Source: Phalacrocorax aristotelis
Lineage: Eukaryota > Chordata > Aves > Suliformes > Phalacrocoracidae
NCBI RefSeq assembly: GCF_949628215.1
Contig: NC_134297.1
Coordinates: 6,262,001 to 6,326,000, forward strand
Length of the DNA: 64,000 nt
Direction: 5' to 3'
A program made the position numbers and the translations under genes. Each line of letters starts with the position of its first letter. Positions within the stretch are counted from its first letter, which is position 1. The notes under the pieces were generated by a model, which saw nothing but the letters and a program-made list of their open reading frames with translations, made no database searches and was not told the DNA's origin. Below, in pieces: positions 1-13,200 of the stretch.

Positions 1-2990
1 CCTTATTCCTGATGGAAACATCCTTCCTGACACGTCCTAGGACCGTAATGTCCCTTTTCTGCCATTATCTTCTGCTCAGCTCAGCTCATCCATCCTGGTC
101 TTACAACCCCCCTGATCTAGATCTTTCTTTCTCCATACGGATACCTGTCAAATCCATCCCCAGACAGCCAAGCAAGCGGTCTGGTTCCCAGAGCTCCTGG
201 GCGATGGCATTTCAGAGGGGCTGTTGCAATTTGGAGCATCGTAGAAAACAGGTTCCTCTCTTAAACTGCCTGTTTCCACCTCCTCCCCTGCCGACCAGGA
301 TGCTTTAACCCCTGGGACTGTGCTTGCTGGGGACCAGGCAAAGCGCTCCCTGGTCTGGAGAGGACATAAACCCCAAATCCTCCTGATGCCAGGACAAAAT
401 TAGGGGTAGCCAAAGAAAAAAGTCGGCAGGATTGAGCTCAAGCAAATTACCTGAGCCCTGGTGTCCGCAACAGGCAGGAGGACGGGGAGGAGATGGCCTC
501 TGTGCACCGGTGCTAAATTAAGGAGTAGGCAGCGAGTCCTCGAGGGTGGGAGCAAAGTGGTTTTCCCTCTGCAGGTGCCAAGGTCAGGAAGGGGAGGGGA
601 AGGCTGTGCAGGGAAGGTGTCATTTGCCTTCGGTATTAATGGATGCATCCTGCCAGGAGCAGGAAAGCAGGCTCCTAGCAGCACGGGAACCGCTCCAAGA
701 GCTGCTCTAGCAAAGGAAAATGTATCACACAGGCTGCAAAAAGAGAGTAAACCAGCCTCCAGCTGGGAATTGCATGTTCTGGTTGCTGGAATGGGGTGAG
801 CAAGCCAGGAAGGGAAAGATTCAAGGTTTGAAGCGAGGGGCCAGACCCCAGTGATGGACAGGAGGTGTAGCTGGGTGTCTTCTGGGCGGATGGGAAACCA
901 CGATTTCTGTTTAGACAGACAAGGAGGGCATTAAGGGGACAGCACAGCCTCCTGCCACGTCCATCGTGCTGCAGACGGGATCCCCTTCCTCGCAGCGGCC
1001 GCTGGCAGCAAGCTCCGAAAGCAACGCAGGATGGCTCTGCTAAGCATCCCTGGCTCCAGCAGCTCGCATCCCATTTGAGAGGTGGAGGCTACGAGTCCCC
1101 TCGAGGCTTTCTCCTCCTTTTCCCACCGGTGTCTTGTGTCCATCAAATTCCAGCCAAGGGACCCCCAAGGTCCCTATAAATGCGGACAGCCTCACCCTCA
1201 ACAGCCGCACAGAGCAGATTTACCACTGAATTACTCAGGGTTTACATCAATGTTGCTCCATCTCTGTCCATGAATCGAGGCCACAATGTTGTAAAATAGG
1301 CATAAGAGCAAATCCCCTTACCAGGAAAATACCGGGAGTTGGTGTTTTGGCAACTCATTGCCGAGAAACTCCAACTCTGCAGAAAAAACAGTAATAAAGG
1401 ACAGCCTGGTAGCTTAGGAAACCCGGGCAGGCATAAATCAATACAGCTCCCTCCCAGATTTACTCCAGCAAATGATGTGGCTCTGGGAATCGCTGGAAGA
1501 CCTCTTCAGGTATCGAGGGTGCATAAATTGTTATTAATAAAGCAGCCTTTTCTTCTGGAGTGGGAAGAAATTCATCTTGGAGTCAGGTTGAGGAGGCCGA
1601 TGTGCTCCTCCACGGTGACGACATGCAGGGCGCTCTGTACCCCAAACCTACTGGCTTCCCGCACCCAAACACCCCGCTGTTAATTGGAAACCCTACGAGC
1701 TATGCGGAGATGGCGGTCGAGAGGTGGTAAGGAAGAGGCAGAAAGAGAAAGATATTAAATGAAGGACTTTATTTTTTTGAATGGCCAAAGACACGCCAAT
1801 TTTTCTGGGGGGAAAGCCGCGTGGTTTTATGACTTACTTCCAGGCCCCACGTAGCAGGTTTAAAAGATGTTGGTTTAAATGCTTTATTTGTAGGATTTTG
1901 TTATTTTGTTGAAGCGTGGCGAGGACATAGACCACGCTGAATTTCCCTCTCTTCCAGACACGAATGTGGGTTGTTCAGACCCTATTTCCCCCCGTGCAAA
2001 GCCCATGACCTGCTCAGAGCAAGTCTCAAGCGGGATACAAGCGCCACAACCCCCTTGTTGAGACCAAGTGTCTCTGCTGCACGAACCTGAACTTTTATTC
2101 ATGAAATTGTCACAAATCAGCATTTCGAAGCAATTCCACAACCCGTTACACCCACGTCTACGGAGTCGGTGAGAAAAGGCACATCAGATTCAGCGTCTTC
2201 AGGAAACGGCGTCTGTTGGTCGACTAAAATCCACAGCAGTTTCACCATCAAACACCCCCAGCTCGACACTTTCCCGAGCAGCATTTTGAAGGTGAGGGAT
2301 GGCAACCCCTAATTTTTTTGTTAATCCTCTGTGATTCAGGAGTTACCATGGATAGCCAGGAGCAGATTCTTCCTTACCGTGCAAATCATGCCTTGTTAAA
2401 GCAGGAGCAAACCCGTGCACACGTGCAACCTGCTGGAATCGGTGCTATTTCTCTCCTGCTTTGCACGGGAGTAGATTGCAGCGGCAGGCTGTCGTGCATC
2501 GGGGTTGCAATACAGCTCCTTGTCAATATAAAGCCAACGCAAGACAAAGCTAAAGGAGAATTAAGCATCGGAGAGTCCAACCCTGGAGATGGCTGGGGCT
2601 CTGGTTCTCTCCCCAATTTTGCAAGTAATCATCTAAAATGGTCCCAGGGTTTTTACTACAGCAAGGGGAATTTGGCCTCAGGTTTTTTTTTGCCAACGGA
2701 GCCGTGTGGCGTTTTCCAGGGGCTGGTTTTAAATTTTTTACTGCTGATTAACATTTTTGGATGGCGGCCTTTCAGTCTGTTTCCTGCTTCAATTTACTGA
2801 GCGCTCATCGCAAAAAAACCCAACAAACCAACAACAACAACAAAAAAAACCCTCCCCGTAAAACAAGCCATGGAGCAAATGGTTGCGCTAATCATGTTAA
2901 ATTAAGCTGTGCTTACCATGAGTTAGAGCAGATTTGGACTAAATTATGGGGGTGATTTAATTAGAGACTCGTTGACTCTAAACTTGATTG
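1..2990. other. Gene-less upstream flank
   Basis: No coding exon, RNA gene or identifiable transposon was recognised here. The open frames (longest about 160 codons at 2318-2800 +) have no homology I recognise, no splice-flanked structure, and read like chance frames. An A/C-rich simple stretch lies at about 2811-2860. In mammals the region upstream of ZBTB44 leads to ADAMTS8; no metalloprotease or thrombospondin-repeat exon is visible here. Confidence 0.6.
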
Positions 2991-2999
2991 GGATGGGTG

Positions 3000-3745
3000 T
3001 AAACTGGAGGGCAGTTTGCACGGTCTTGGGCCTTGGGGGGGGTGCACGGACCAAGGGGTTGCACGCACTGGAGCACCCCATGTTCTGCGGGGGGGGGGGG
3101 CGGGGAGAATGCACGCTGCGCATGCTCCTGGACCAAGGGGGTGCATGCACCTCACTTGGTGAGGGGAGATGTACGCTATGCACAGTCCTGGCGCCGAGGG
3201 GTGCATGCACTGGAGAACCTGTGCTTGGGGTAGAGGGATGCGTGGTGTGCACTGTCCTGGGCCAAAGGGGTGCATGCACTGGAGCACCCCGTGTTTGGGG
3301 GGGGTATAAGATGCATACCGTGCACAGTCCTGGGCTAATGGTGTGCATGCACCAGAGCACCCCGTGTTTGGAGGGGGTCGGATGCACGGTGTGCACCATC
3401 CTGGGGCAAGGGGGTGCGCACGAACTGGAGCACCCCGTTTGGTGGGGGGGGAAGGGTGGTATGTAGGATGCATGCCTTGCGGGGTAGGTGCACTGTGCTC
3501 GGTGAGGGGAAGAGGGATGCACGGTGTGCAGGGTCCTGGGCCAACGGTGTGCACGCACCAGAGCACCCCGTGTTCTGCAGGGCGGGTAGGATGCACGCTG
3601 TGCGCGGTCCCGGCCCCGGGAGTGCACGCACCGGAGCACCCTGTGTTTGGGGGTGGGTATAGGGTGTGCGGTGTGCACAGTCGTGGCCCCGGGGGTGCAC
3701 GCACCGGAGGACCCCGTATTTGGGGGTGTGGGGGGTGTGTGGGGG
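3000..3745. repeat. Degenerate ~73 bp GC-rich minisatellite
   Basis: A recurring unit contains GGAGCACCCCGTGTTTGG, then a G-run, then GATGCACGGTGTGCAC, CAGTCCTGGG and CCAAGGGGTGCATGCAC. The landmark GAGCACC falls near 3282, 3355, 3428, 3561 and 3633, with a variant (GAGGACC) near 3707. Steps are about 72-74 bp, apart from one interval of about 133 bp that holds a degenerated copy. More diverged copies extend left to about 3000. Unit period and homology are seen directly; copy number (about 9-10) is estimated by eye. Long open frames on both strands here result from a GC-rich tandem repeat with few stop codons and are not genes. Confidence 0.85.
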
Positions 3746-3833
3746 GTGTAGGCTCTGCCCACGCCGCTCCCGGGGGACGCCCCCGTCCCCGCGGGGTGCC
3801 CCCGTCCCTCCCGCTCTCCCGCCGCCCCGCACT

Positions 3834-3843
3834 ACGCATGCGC
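3834..3843 (+). promoter_or_regulatory. Candidate NRF1 site
   Basis: ACGCATGCGC differs by one base from the NRF1 palindrome GCGCATGCGC. It lies in the CpG island about 0.3 kb upstream of the exon 1 donor, a typical NRF1 setting. Confidence 0.55.
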
Positions 3844-3859
3844 CCTGCCGCCGCCGCGG

Positions 3860-3868
3860 CCCCGCCCC
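3860..3868 (-). promoter_or_regulatory. GC box (Sp/KLF site)
   Basis: CCCCGCCCC is the reverse complement of a GGGGCGGGG Sp1/KLF box. It sits between the NRF1-like and ZNF143-like motifs in the core CpG island. Confidence 0.5.
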
Positions 3869-3880
3869 CCGCCGCCGCGG

Positions 3881-3892
3881 TGCATTCTGGGA
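3881..3892 (-). promoter_or_regulatory. Candidate ZNF143 (SBS) site
   Basis: TGCATTCTGGGA is the reverse complement of TCCCAGAATGCA, the core half of the ZNF143/Staf binding site. The upstream ACTACAATT half is not preserved, so this is a partial site. Its position about 250 bp before the exon 1 donor suits a core-promoter element. Confidence 0.5.
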
Positions 3893-4074
3893 CACAAACA
3901 AAGTGCCCGGCCGGGCGGCGCGGCGCGCGCGGCACCTCCGACCGCACGCGCGTGTCTCCCCCCCCCCCCCCCCCGCCGGCGCGCGCGCGCGCACCTCGCG
4001 GGGGGGCTCGCGCGCGCCTCACCCCCCGCCCCCCCGCCCCCCCCCCCCGCGCGCCGCCTGAGGGGGAGGCGGCG

Positions 4075-4214
4075 GCGGCCTCTTCCTCATCCTCCTCATC
4101 CTCCTCGTCCTCCTCCGCCGCCTCCCGCCCGTCGTCATGGCCCAGGCAGGGCCCCGGCGCGGCCCCAGATAAGGGGGCTTGGCCTCCCGGGCCCGCCGGC
4201 CCCACCGACCGCAG
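4075..4214 (+). other. ZBTB44: ZBTB44 exon 1 (5' UTR), 5' end approximate
   Basis: A non-coding first exon is inferred from the CpG island and the strong donor GCAG|GTGAGC at 4214/4215, the first convincing donor downstream of the promoter motifs. The 5' boundary is arbitrary because no start site can be read from sequence. The exon contains a TCC/TCA pyrimidine repeat (about 4081-4128) and a short upstream ORF at 4137-4172. Splicing joins it to the exon beginning at 23196, leaving 52 nt of 5' UTR there before the start codon. An RNA 5'-end map would settle the start. Confidence 0.6.
4137..4172 (+). other. uORF in ZBTB44 exon 1 (11 codons)
   Basis: ATG at 4137 in GTCGTCATGG has G at -3 and G at +4, a favourable initiation context. 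It reads MAQAGPRRGPR and stops at TAA 4170-4172, before the donor. If the transcript starts upstream of 4137, ribosomes would meet this frame first, so it may damp ZBTB44 translation. Presence and context are seen; function is inferred. Confidence 0.5.
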
Positions 4215-7200
4215 GTGAGCGGGGGCCGGGCCTGTGGCGGGGGGGGGGGGGGGCGCGGCCGTTGAGGGCCGTTGGGGCGGCCGTTGGGGCCGTTGGTTCC
4301 CCTCAGGGGCGGGGGGATGGCGCCCCTGCGCGCGCAGGCGGGCGCCCACCCGGGGGAGGGCTTTGACTGCTGCACCCCGCGGGTCCGTCCCCCCTCTTCT
4401 TCCCCCCCCGCTTCTCCCCACCCCCCCGCGCCGCTCTGTCCACGCGTGTTTCCCGTGGCGGGGCGGGGATCCTGGCGTGACCGGAGTCCCCGGGGCTGCG
4501 CGGCTGCGGCTGGCCCCCCCTCCCCATGCACACACCCCCTCCTCCATCCCGGGGGGGTTGCACTGCGCGGTGCATTTCCTCCGCCGCCTGCACACGTGTG
4601 TCCCACTCCCACGGGGACCGTGTCACCCTCGCGCTTCCCGAGTGGGTTCTTGGGGCGGGGGTGTGTGTGTGTTACCCGGGGGGATCGTCCCCTCCCGTCG
4701 TGCCCGGTGTTTACAGCCATCCCAGGGGGTCTGCGTTGCCCGTCGAAGCCCGTGGGTTCCCTCGGCCGCCTGGGCACCCGCAAACGCGTGGTTCCGTGGG
4801 GTGGGTGGGGGGGTTGTGTCGTCCACCGCATCCCACAGGATACCTGCTGCCTTCCTTTTCCTTATGGAGGAAGAGAGGGATTCCCGCTGTCTGTTAGGCA
4901 AAGCTTGCCGACCCTTTGTTATTGGGGTTTTTTTTCCCCCTACAGCACCCCTTTCTGCATATTATTTACTGCCCGTCTGCCAGGCTGCACAGTGCTGCCT
5001 CTCCTCGCGCCCGCGTCCACGCGTGGTGAGGCTATCATAGCACTCATCTGCCAAGATCTGTTGCGTGTTTCTCTGCTCTCCTTCCACGGATTCGGGGTTA
5101 TTTCCCTATATACAAACATAAACATTGGCAGATGCTGGGGGGGGCAAGGGGAGGATATAGTCTGCGTCTTGCTTGCCAAAAGCCTGTTGCCTTCTTTCAT
5201 ACGCATCGGGCAAGGCTACCACTGCCTTGCAAAATAGGCTCTGTGTCTTTCTGCACACAGGTGTGCTGGGGAATGCCTCCGTGTTCCAGCACCGCAGCCT
5301 CTTAAACACACACCCCAGGAGGCTTCTTCCTGTCTATGAAAAGCTGCTAGGTTTTAGTTTTTCCACCCAAATAGACATGCAGGTATCTTCCACGATTCCT
5401 CCAGCCTGTCTCCTGTTTGCACTGTGGAGCTTGTTCTGCCCACTGAAGAGGGAGGGTCTGTCTCCTCCTACAGATATATATTTACACACACCGGGGTTAT
5501 CCCTCTGACTCCCTACCAAAAACCAGTGCATCCTGCCTTGTGGATGTTTGCACACAGCAGGAAAGGCACGGGCAGTGTTTTGCCGGTCGCCTTGGGGAGG
5601 CGGGCGGGCATTTCTCCGACACGCTTCCAGGGAGAAGGTTTCCACTGTTTGTCCTTTCATGTCTTGCATGTTCCTGCAGACACCCGGCGGCAGCTGTTTC
5701 GGTGCCTGCCCCCAGACCGTCGTACTTCCTTTCTACACGTGCCAGAGAGGTCACCCGTTCTTACCCATTTCTTATCTCTTCTCGCCTGCCTGTTACATCT
5801 TTCATGACTGAGACTTTCAACCCTTTCTTCATGTGCCCTGCCGATACCACAGTGCGATACAGTCAGGTTAAGCCTACCTTGTTTTTCCTTCTGACTTCTG
5901 GGTTTTCTTTTCTGAGCGGTCTGCCAGAGCAAAAAGAAGTAGTCAGCATACTTCCTAGGTATCTGCAGATCCCAAGTTGGAAACTGTAGGTCTAAAGCAT
6001 GTTCAGTTTCTGTCTTCCAGTCATGTATGTAATTTGTCCAGTCCAGGATCTATTCTGCATCTTTCTAGAAGCCTCCTGCTTTCATAACCTTCCTCACATG
6101 AGGTCCTTGGTTTACCATACCCACACGGGGAATTTCTCGGGTTTCCCACGTAGGTGTTTGCCCCTGATTTTTCTCTGTGCTTCCCCTGACGTGAGGCTTT
6201 TCCCTTTCCCCTTTTTTAAATTTTTATTTTATTTATCCTTGGGTGTGGTGTCTAGTACACTCAACTGTCGCTTAGGTGGAGGTCACCAGGTTCTCCTCCT
6301 GGGTTGATCCCTGGCTTATAGCTGCGTGTTTTCATAGACTAGGTGACATGTTGTTTGTTGCACGTGGGGCACGCCTGCGGCGCCAACCCTGCAAGGTGAC
6401 ACTGCATGGGAATGGCTCCAGTGCCAGGGGTGTCACAGGCTGGCACCCAGGAGTCTTTTAGGGTATTTCGAGTGAGATGTGCTTGTCTCCTGCCGTCGAG
6501 GTCTCTTCCTGCAGCTTGACGTCTATGCGTATTGCACATCCAAGGTGTGAGGCACCTAGAGACCTTGCCTGGGTTTAAGTGCGTCTGTTTAAGGAGGTAG
6601 AGCTGAACAAGTGTTAACCTGCTGGCTTAGCTTAGACACAGCTTTGCCGGTATAAATGCCTCCATTGATGTAAAACTGTTTATACCAGAAACCGGTTACA
6701 ATGCTGTGAGTGTCTCTCCCTAGGGACTACTCCTATTTAAACAGCTGTTTTTCATCCAAAACTTTAATTGGTGCGAACACTCCAAGCAGTCCCTTTCCAG
6801 GGGAAGGGAATTTCCAGCCCTACTTCAGTCTCCCCAGGTGGATGGTGCGCGGATGCTGACTTGTCAGAAGGGAGGATCATGCTCGCTTTCCCACACGGAA
6901 GGTTTCGCGCTGGTTTTGTTTACAGGGCAAGAGAATTCCTCCTCTTGTGACTCTGAGGTTTGGAGGGGGGGGAGTGTCCTTATGTATTTCTTCTGTAATA
7001 CGTAAGAGTAGTAGTCAGCAAGTGAAACTGAATCCTTGCCATGTTTGTTGCAACAGGAGGTTAATCATAAACTCTGGCAACTTTTAAAAGGGGTGGTTTC
7101 ATTCTGTGGTGTCTGTAGCAAATGTGTGCTGTTAGGAGGGTCTGGTCAGCTGTTTGCCAAGAGGATCAAAAGCAAATACAGCTCCCCCCACCCTCGAGTG

Positions 7201-10200
7201 AAGTTCAACAAGCGTCTGAACGTTATTTTTGGTTGTATCCCATGACGTGCTTGAAGGAGGCTTTTTATTTTTATGTCCTTCTTGTGAATGGACGCGTGAT
7301 GCCCGTGCCGCGAGGCAAACAGTATTTGTGTGACTTGGCACGGGCAAGGAGAAGGTCTTTGGTACTTAGCGCTCGAATCGGTCGCTTCACATCTGGCATT
7401 TCGCTGGCATTGTCTGTTAACATCTGGTAAACTTCTCTTTCAATGGTCTTTGAGGCATTTGAGTATATTTCTGGGGGAAGATCTGGCGGTGTGTGTAACT
7501 TCGCTCCTTTGGGGTGTTGTAATCCACTAGCTTAAACAAGAAGAAAGTCAAACTGTGACAAAGGAGTGATGCTTTTGCTGGCATGTGATGAGGAAGGAGA
7601 TGTCCCTTGACGTAGAAGGGGTTGCCTGTTGACATTCTTTTATCTCGCCCACTTATAAGTAGGTTATCCCTGCTCAAATTATGCAACTGTGCAGACAGCC
7701 AGACTTCAGGAATTCCAAATGCTTCAACGTGTCAAGTGCTGACTTCTAAATTAAATGCCACGGTTGCAGAGTGCGTTCACAGTCTGTCGTTTGAAGTATG
7801 ACATCGATCTTGGAATGGTGTGTGGCTGAAAAGGGGCAGCGACTTAATTGCTTGTTTCTGTGAAAAAGTGTTGTGTAAGGTTGTGGGAACAAAACCGGGT
7901 GGGAGATGTGCCTCTACCTGTAATAGCGTTTCGATATGGAAGTAGGTGGTTAGCGTTTCAGCAGTCACAAGCAGGAAAAAAAACCCGCCAAAAACATTGA
8001 TTTACGTAAGAAGTTGAAATGCCTCGCTCTTTGTGGCTGCTGCTGTTGCCTCGAAAGATGCAGTTTCCAGCATGTAGATCTAATTAAACAGTTGTGTACT
8101 TATTGCTAAGTAAACATAGGAGTCCATTACTCTTAACTTGACTCGGAGATCAAATTGATTCTCCTAATGGTTTCACTGGACGAAAACAAATGTCTAGTAC
8201 TGCTTTGTACGAGGTGCTCGAATGAAATGGTGGTGGTAGGAAACGAACTGCAAACCTGATAAAATGGCATTCGCCCGTACGGCTGGGAAGAGAGGAATTG
8301 TAAATGCTCGACATTTCATTTAATTCTTACGTTCCATTTAATCAAGTTAAGGAAGTGGCTTAAACTGTGCATTATTTGTAGAGAGCGTGTTTTTAATATA
8401 TTCCAATTTAGAGCTGGGGAAGTAATTATTTCACATGAGCAGGTTTATCAGAGCGCGTGAATGATGGGATAATAAGGACTGCAAAGCGTGCGTTGGGCTC
8501 AGCGTGTGCTCTGTGACAGTGGCCAGAAGTAAATCGTGAGGGGGAGAGTGGAAGAGCATATGTGGACGGCCCAGTACTCGTTTCTCGGCGCATCTGCCAG
8601 TGGTGGAGGGTTTGGAGGTGGCCCAAGCTAGGGGGTATGTGCTGACAGTCGTGCTTGATGGTGCCTGTTGGACTTGTCCTCTACAGGTTTGCCTAGGCCT
8701 TTTGAACAGTTTATACTGGTAGCTTCTACAGTGTACCCTGCGATGGATCCCACAACTTGTGCAAAAATAATTCCTGGGGTTTAGTTTTTTTTAACTTTAA
8801 AATGCGATGAGCGTCTCCTAGTTTTTATAGCATGAGAAAGGATACAGAATCTTTTTCCAGTCACCACCTCATTTGCAATTCTGTAGATCTCTCTGTTCTC
8901 AGTTTTCTCTCTTTGGTTTTTTGGTTTTTCTTTTTTTTTCTTTTCCAAGCTGTATTGTCCCAGTCTGTTTAGTACATCTGTCTGCGGAGGCTGTTCTACA
9001 TTACGTTTTTTTCCTTTGAGCTCTTCTATATTTTTTGAGGTGATTTGACCACAACATTTGTTTGCTTGGTCTACCCAAGAAGACTGAATAAAGGCAGTTT
9101 TTTCAGAGCATTAAGAGATGCTTTCTAATAAAGGGACACTTTGTAGCTCATCTGTGATAACTTTATAAACATTTACTGTGTGTAATGTTTTATATTCCAA
9201 AGTACAAATGAACATAGTAATTGTAGTGTGAGCTCTTTTAGTGGAAGTGCAGTTACAGATACTGAAGATCTTAGTTTATCAATCCAGCTACACATGGTAG
9301 CTGATAGGGCATTTTATATTTGGATATTACTAAGAGCGCTTTATGGAAAAACTGCAGTTACGGTGGGTGCTTGGCAGGGTTAAGGCTTTTGCTCGGTTTT
9401 GGAAGCATGAAGGTGTCATGTTCTCTGGAAACCCAAGAGCCCTAGAAATCACCAGTGGGTTTGGGAATAACTGCTGGGTTCGGGACAAGCCGGTCCCATG
9501 TTGTGGGCAGATATTTACATAGCGTTGGAGCTCTGCAGGTCTGACAGTTTCCACAGTTTTCTTTCACTGTCTTTCCCCCCCCCCCCCCCTCCAAAGTGGC
9601 TAAATACCCCTGTTAAGAAAGACTTACTCTAAGCGGATACGGTTCTGCTGGCCAGGTTTGGCCATACAAGGGAAGAAAGTTAGAAAGCCTGTGTAGTTGG
9701 TGCTCATGTGATAATGTGATTTTTGGATAAATAGAAGGATTTTTAGATTTCAGGGCCAAGAAGGACTCCTTTTAGGCATTTATCTGCATAAATGAGTCAT
9801 TAGGAAAGTAAAGGGTACGCATAGTGTTAAAAGGGTGATGACACAACCACATTCCTGCTTTGCTTAAACTTGTTCGGGATTCTTTATAACAGCTTCCGTT
9901 GGAAAGGTGGCTGCTTGTTTATGTGTCTGTGACACCTTGACTAGCTGGCCACAGTCCATGCTGTCTGGATTAGCGATGCCTTTTCGCCTCTTCAGATTGT
10001 GCACGATGTGTGACTTTGCCTTGATCTCTCCCCTTTGCTCTTTACGCAGGTTTTTCCGTGGCGTCGCTTGTCAGCGCAGGCTTCCAGTACTTTGGGCGTT
10101 AATGGGGCTAGCATGCTTCAGGGAGATTTAAGATTTGCATTGGACTTGAGAAAAATACATTTCTTGTAGTTAACGTAGATTTCATTAAGGTGTAACGCTT

Positions 10201-13200
10201 CCTTGCTAATCTGGAATAAAAGCAAGAGAAGGAAAGCTGTCATTTTTTGTAATCAACCTGAATACTTCCAACAACAAAAGGGTTGACAGGTAAGCTTTGT
10301 GCTGAACTAGTAAAAACTAGCACTTAGCCAAAATTTGGCTGTCACAAACCTAATGATTGTGATATGCAGTTACAGTCATTTGTTTCTGTAAAATGAGGAG
10401 ACAGGTTTGTCATTTCCAAGTGACAAAAATTAAAGCCTCGCTCACAATAAGGTGGGAGGCACAGCTTGGGGTGAGAGCGGAGAGGAGGGAATCTTCAGTT
10501 TGGTTGCTCCTGCCAGCTCCTGGGGCGCAACGTACCCAGTTAGGCCCCGGTTTTGTCTTGGAGGAAATGAAGAAATGATTTCTTTTCCAAGCGTGGTTTT
10601 CACTGTGCCATCAGTAAAAATGATGCCTGAAATGGACCCTTTTCTCGCTGAAAACACAAAGCATGTGCCCTTTCCTCTCTTGAAAGGCGCGTAGTAGGAC
10701 TTGGCACTATGCTGTAAATAAGTGCACACGTGTGTGAGGAAGCACGGATGGCTTTGTTGTTTTTCTTTTTCTCCCTTAGACTTTTTCATGGATCTAATGC
10801 AGAAATGCTACCAGAACCCTCTTGAACCCTGCTAGAATATTTTGGTATGCGGATAGCAAAAACATGCCATTTTCCTTGATATTTCTTTCACACGGTGCCA
10901 CCAAAAGGGGCTCGGAGAGTGTTGCTTTTGTTACTAATTTGGGAGGTTGGCTCGAGTAGTGTTTTTGATGTGTATTTTTCCTAAGTTTCTGTTGATACGC
11001 TTGCAGAGCTTCTGAAAGCAAAGACTGAAATGCTGTGGGTAGCCATGGCAAAACAAGAAAAAATAGCTTTCTGGAATTAGTTTAAACTATAGAAGCTAGC
11101 TGCCACGTGACAAATAAAAGTACTTTATGGATATTTTTTGGCAATTTGCAGTACTTGGAAGAATTTAATGTTCAACTTGGTGGTTTTTTTTGTTTTGTGT
11201 CATTCATTTGTGCTGCTATTAAAGACCAAAGGCTATAAAACGGAAGCCTTGCTTTTTATTACGCAGGGTGGGAAACGGTCGTGTAATGGCTTTTCTACAC
11301 TGAGAAATTTGGGAAAAATTTAATCTGAATTTACGTGGAGCAAAAGTGTAAAGAAGGTATTAAAATCACATAGAAATTTTGCACGAAGGATGTCATGGAA
11401 AGAGTGGTTAAATTTGAACGTCTGCCTCAGAAGTGTAACACATCAGTCCATTCAGTGTAATCTGATTACATTCTGTGGGGCTTGCCTGCATGGGGATACG
11501 AAGAGGGCTATGAATTCAAGTGTTGTTTTTATTCCAGTAAAAAAAAAAACACCACCCAATGGAGATTTGCTCATACGTTGATGGCACAAACATCTCCAGT
11601 GTGTGCTTTCAGGGCAAACCACTGCTAAACTAGCCAACTAATAGTTTGATCATGTGTTTTTTCAGAGAACTGGTGAAAAACAGAAACTGCAGGGCAGTGA
11701 ATCCGTTGTGAAATATCTTGATACATTCTGTCTAGTGAAGTTTGCACATTAATTTTTATTATGAGAATAAATGTAACTCAGTATATAACAAGACCTTTTA
11801 GCAGTTACTGCTCGTATTGTTAAATGAGCCTCAGTTTTAAGTACTATCAGAAAATTCGCTTTTATGTGTTATATGGAACGCTAATGTGAGATTCCTGCAA
11901 TGAAAAGTTCAAAGTGCTGGAGGCTGGGGAAAGTGGCATTTATCTAGTTTGCTTATTCAACCATGTGAAAGCTATATTAGGCACATAAAGTTTATACTTT
12001 GCACTGCGGCTTCAAAAAGGCAACAAGTTAGATCTGGGTCCTTTGAAGTAGTGAGTGGTGACGTTCTGTCCTCTGAAAGAGCTGACTTCAAATGATCACA
12101 CCAAAACTTGAAAAACTCTGTCGTGGCTAGGGAAAAACAAGCCTTGGGGCACGGACGGCGGAAATGCAGGCTAAGAAAGCGTGCGGAGTTTCTTGCGTGT
12201 CGTTAGGAATAAAGAGTAGCCAGAATATTTTACCTGATCGCGTTCCCAAAGCTCTTTGCCCCGTCTGCACCAGAATGGTGCAAAGATACTGTTCTAAATT
12301 CTCCCCAGGTAAATCTTACTGAAGAATTCAGCCGGTTCATCAAACACGGAATTTGGTGGAGCCAGCGAACTTCAGTTGTGTAGAAAGGTACAGTCTTTTA
12401 AGAAAATGATGTCTTTCTTCTTTATGTATCTCTCTTGTCCTCTCGTTGCATAAAAACACTGTGGCGTCATATCGACGATTTACATATGGCACACACTACT
12501 GTACTGCCCTGATTATTGTAATCTCTCCTTTTAATTAGATCCTGAGATTAAGAGCTGTCTTGCTGATCAGTGCATTTACTGTATGCACTATCAGTTCCAG
12601 CTAGTACATGTTTCTAGCTGAAACGTCTGGTTAAGTCAGATGCGCTGAAAAGATCTAAGCATAGTTTACTTGCAGACTCGTTGACGGGGAGCTGCACGGA
12701 GAAAAAAACCGCCCAAAACCCCTCTTGAGAACCTTTCAGGAGGTTAAAATAGATATTGACAAATACCTGACAAAAAAAAAATGAGGTGTTGAAATAGTCT
12801 GGTTGTTCTGTGGGCCTTTCAGTTAGCTGTTCGATTTAATTTAATAGTGTAGGGGTGTTTCTCCAAAGTCACTTTTAACTGGTTAGCTTCCAGATGATAG
12901 GCCAAGTCAGTCTCCCTAGTGGATAATGTCGAGGTTGTAATTTCATACTGTTGGATTTCCCATGAATTTTGTTCTGTTCCTGGGGCTCCAATTCTCAGTT
13001 ACTTGTTTTTAGGCTTGTATAAATCTTAACCTTTTCATCAGCGTTTTTCTGAGCCAGTGCCTTTACGGCAACAGTCAGAGATCATTGCCAAAACAAGTCC
13101 TTGTGGCACTTCACAGGTAAATTCTTTAACCTGTTATTTCAGGTAGATAAATTACGTCTCTACAGCTGGCTCCGTAGCTGCAGCTTGTCTGTTCATCTCC

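Larger units (their letters stand above)
3745..4860. promoter_or_regulatory. ZBTB44: CpG-island promoter of ZBTB44
   Basis: Base composition changes sharply to very high G+C with dense CpG, runs of GCCGCC, CGCGCG and C-tracts, and no obvious TATA box. The island surrounds the first exon, whose donor is at 4214/4215, and fades after about 4.85 kb inside intron 1. Candidate NRF1, GC-box and ZNF143 motifs cluster at 3834-3892. This is the usual arrangement for a broadly expressed TATA-less gene with dispersed start sites. The exact start site cannot be fixed from sequence. A divergent transcript is possible, as at many CpG promoters, but is not shown. Confidence 0.8.

Noticed and set aside
2318..2800. 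160-codon plus-strand frame in the left flank
   Set aside because: No homology recognised, simple-sequence stretches inside, no promoter or splice context.
2944..4831. Very long minus-strand open frames (up to 544 codons) with repeated His/Pro/Cys peptides
   Set aside because: They translate the ~73 bp GC-rich minisatellite and the CpG island, where stop codons are rare. Several frames on both strands are open at once, and there is no domain or gene structure.
3343..5237. Plus-strand open frames of 268-321 codons across the CpG island
   Set aside because: They run through the promoter, exon 1 and the intron 1 donor; Ala/Pro/Arg-rich composition follows from GC content alone.
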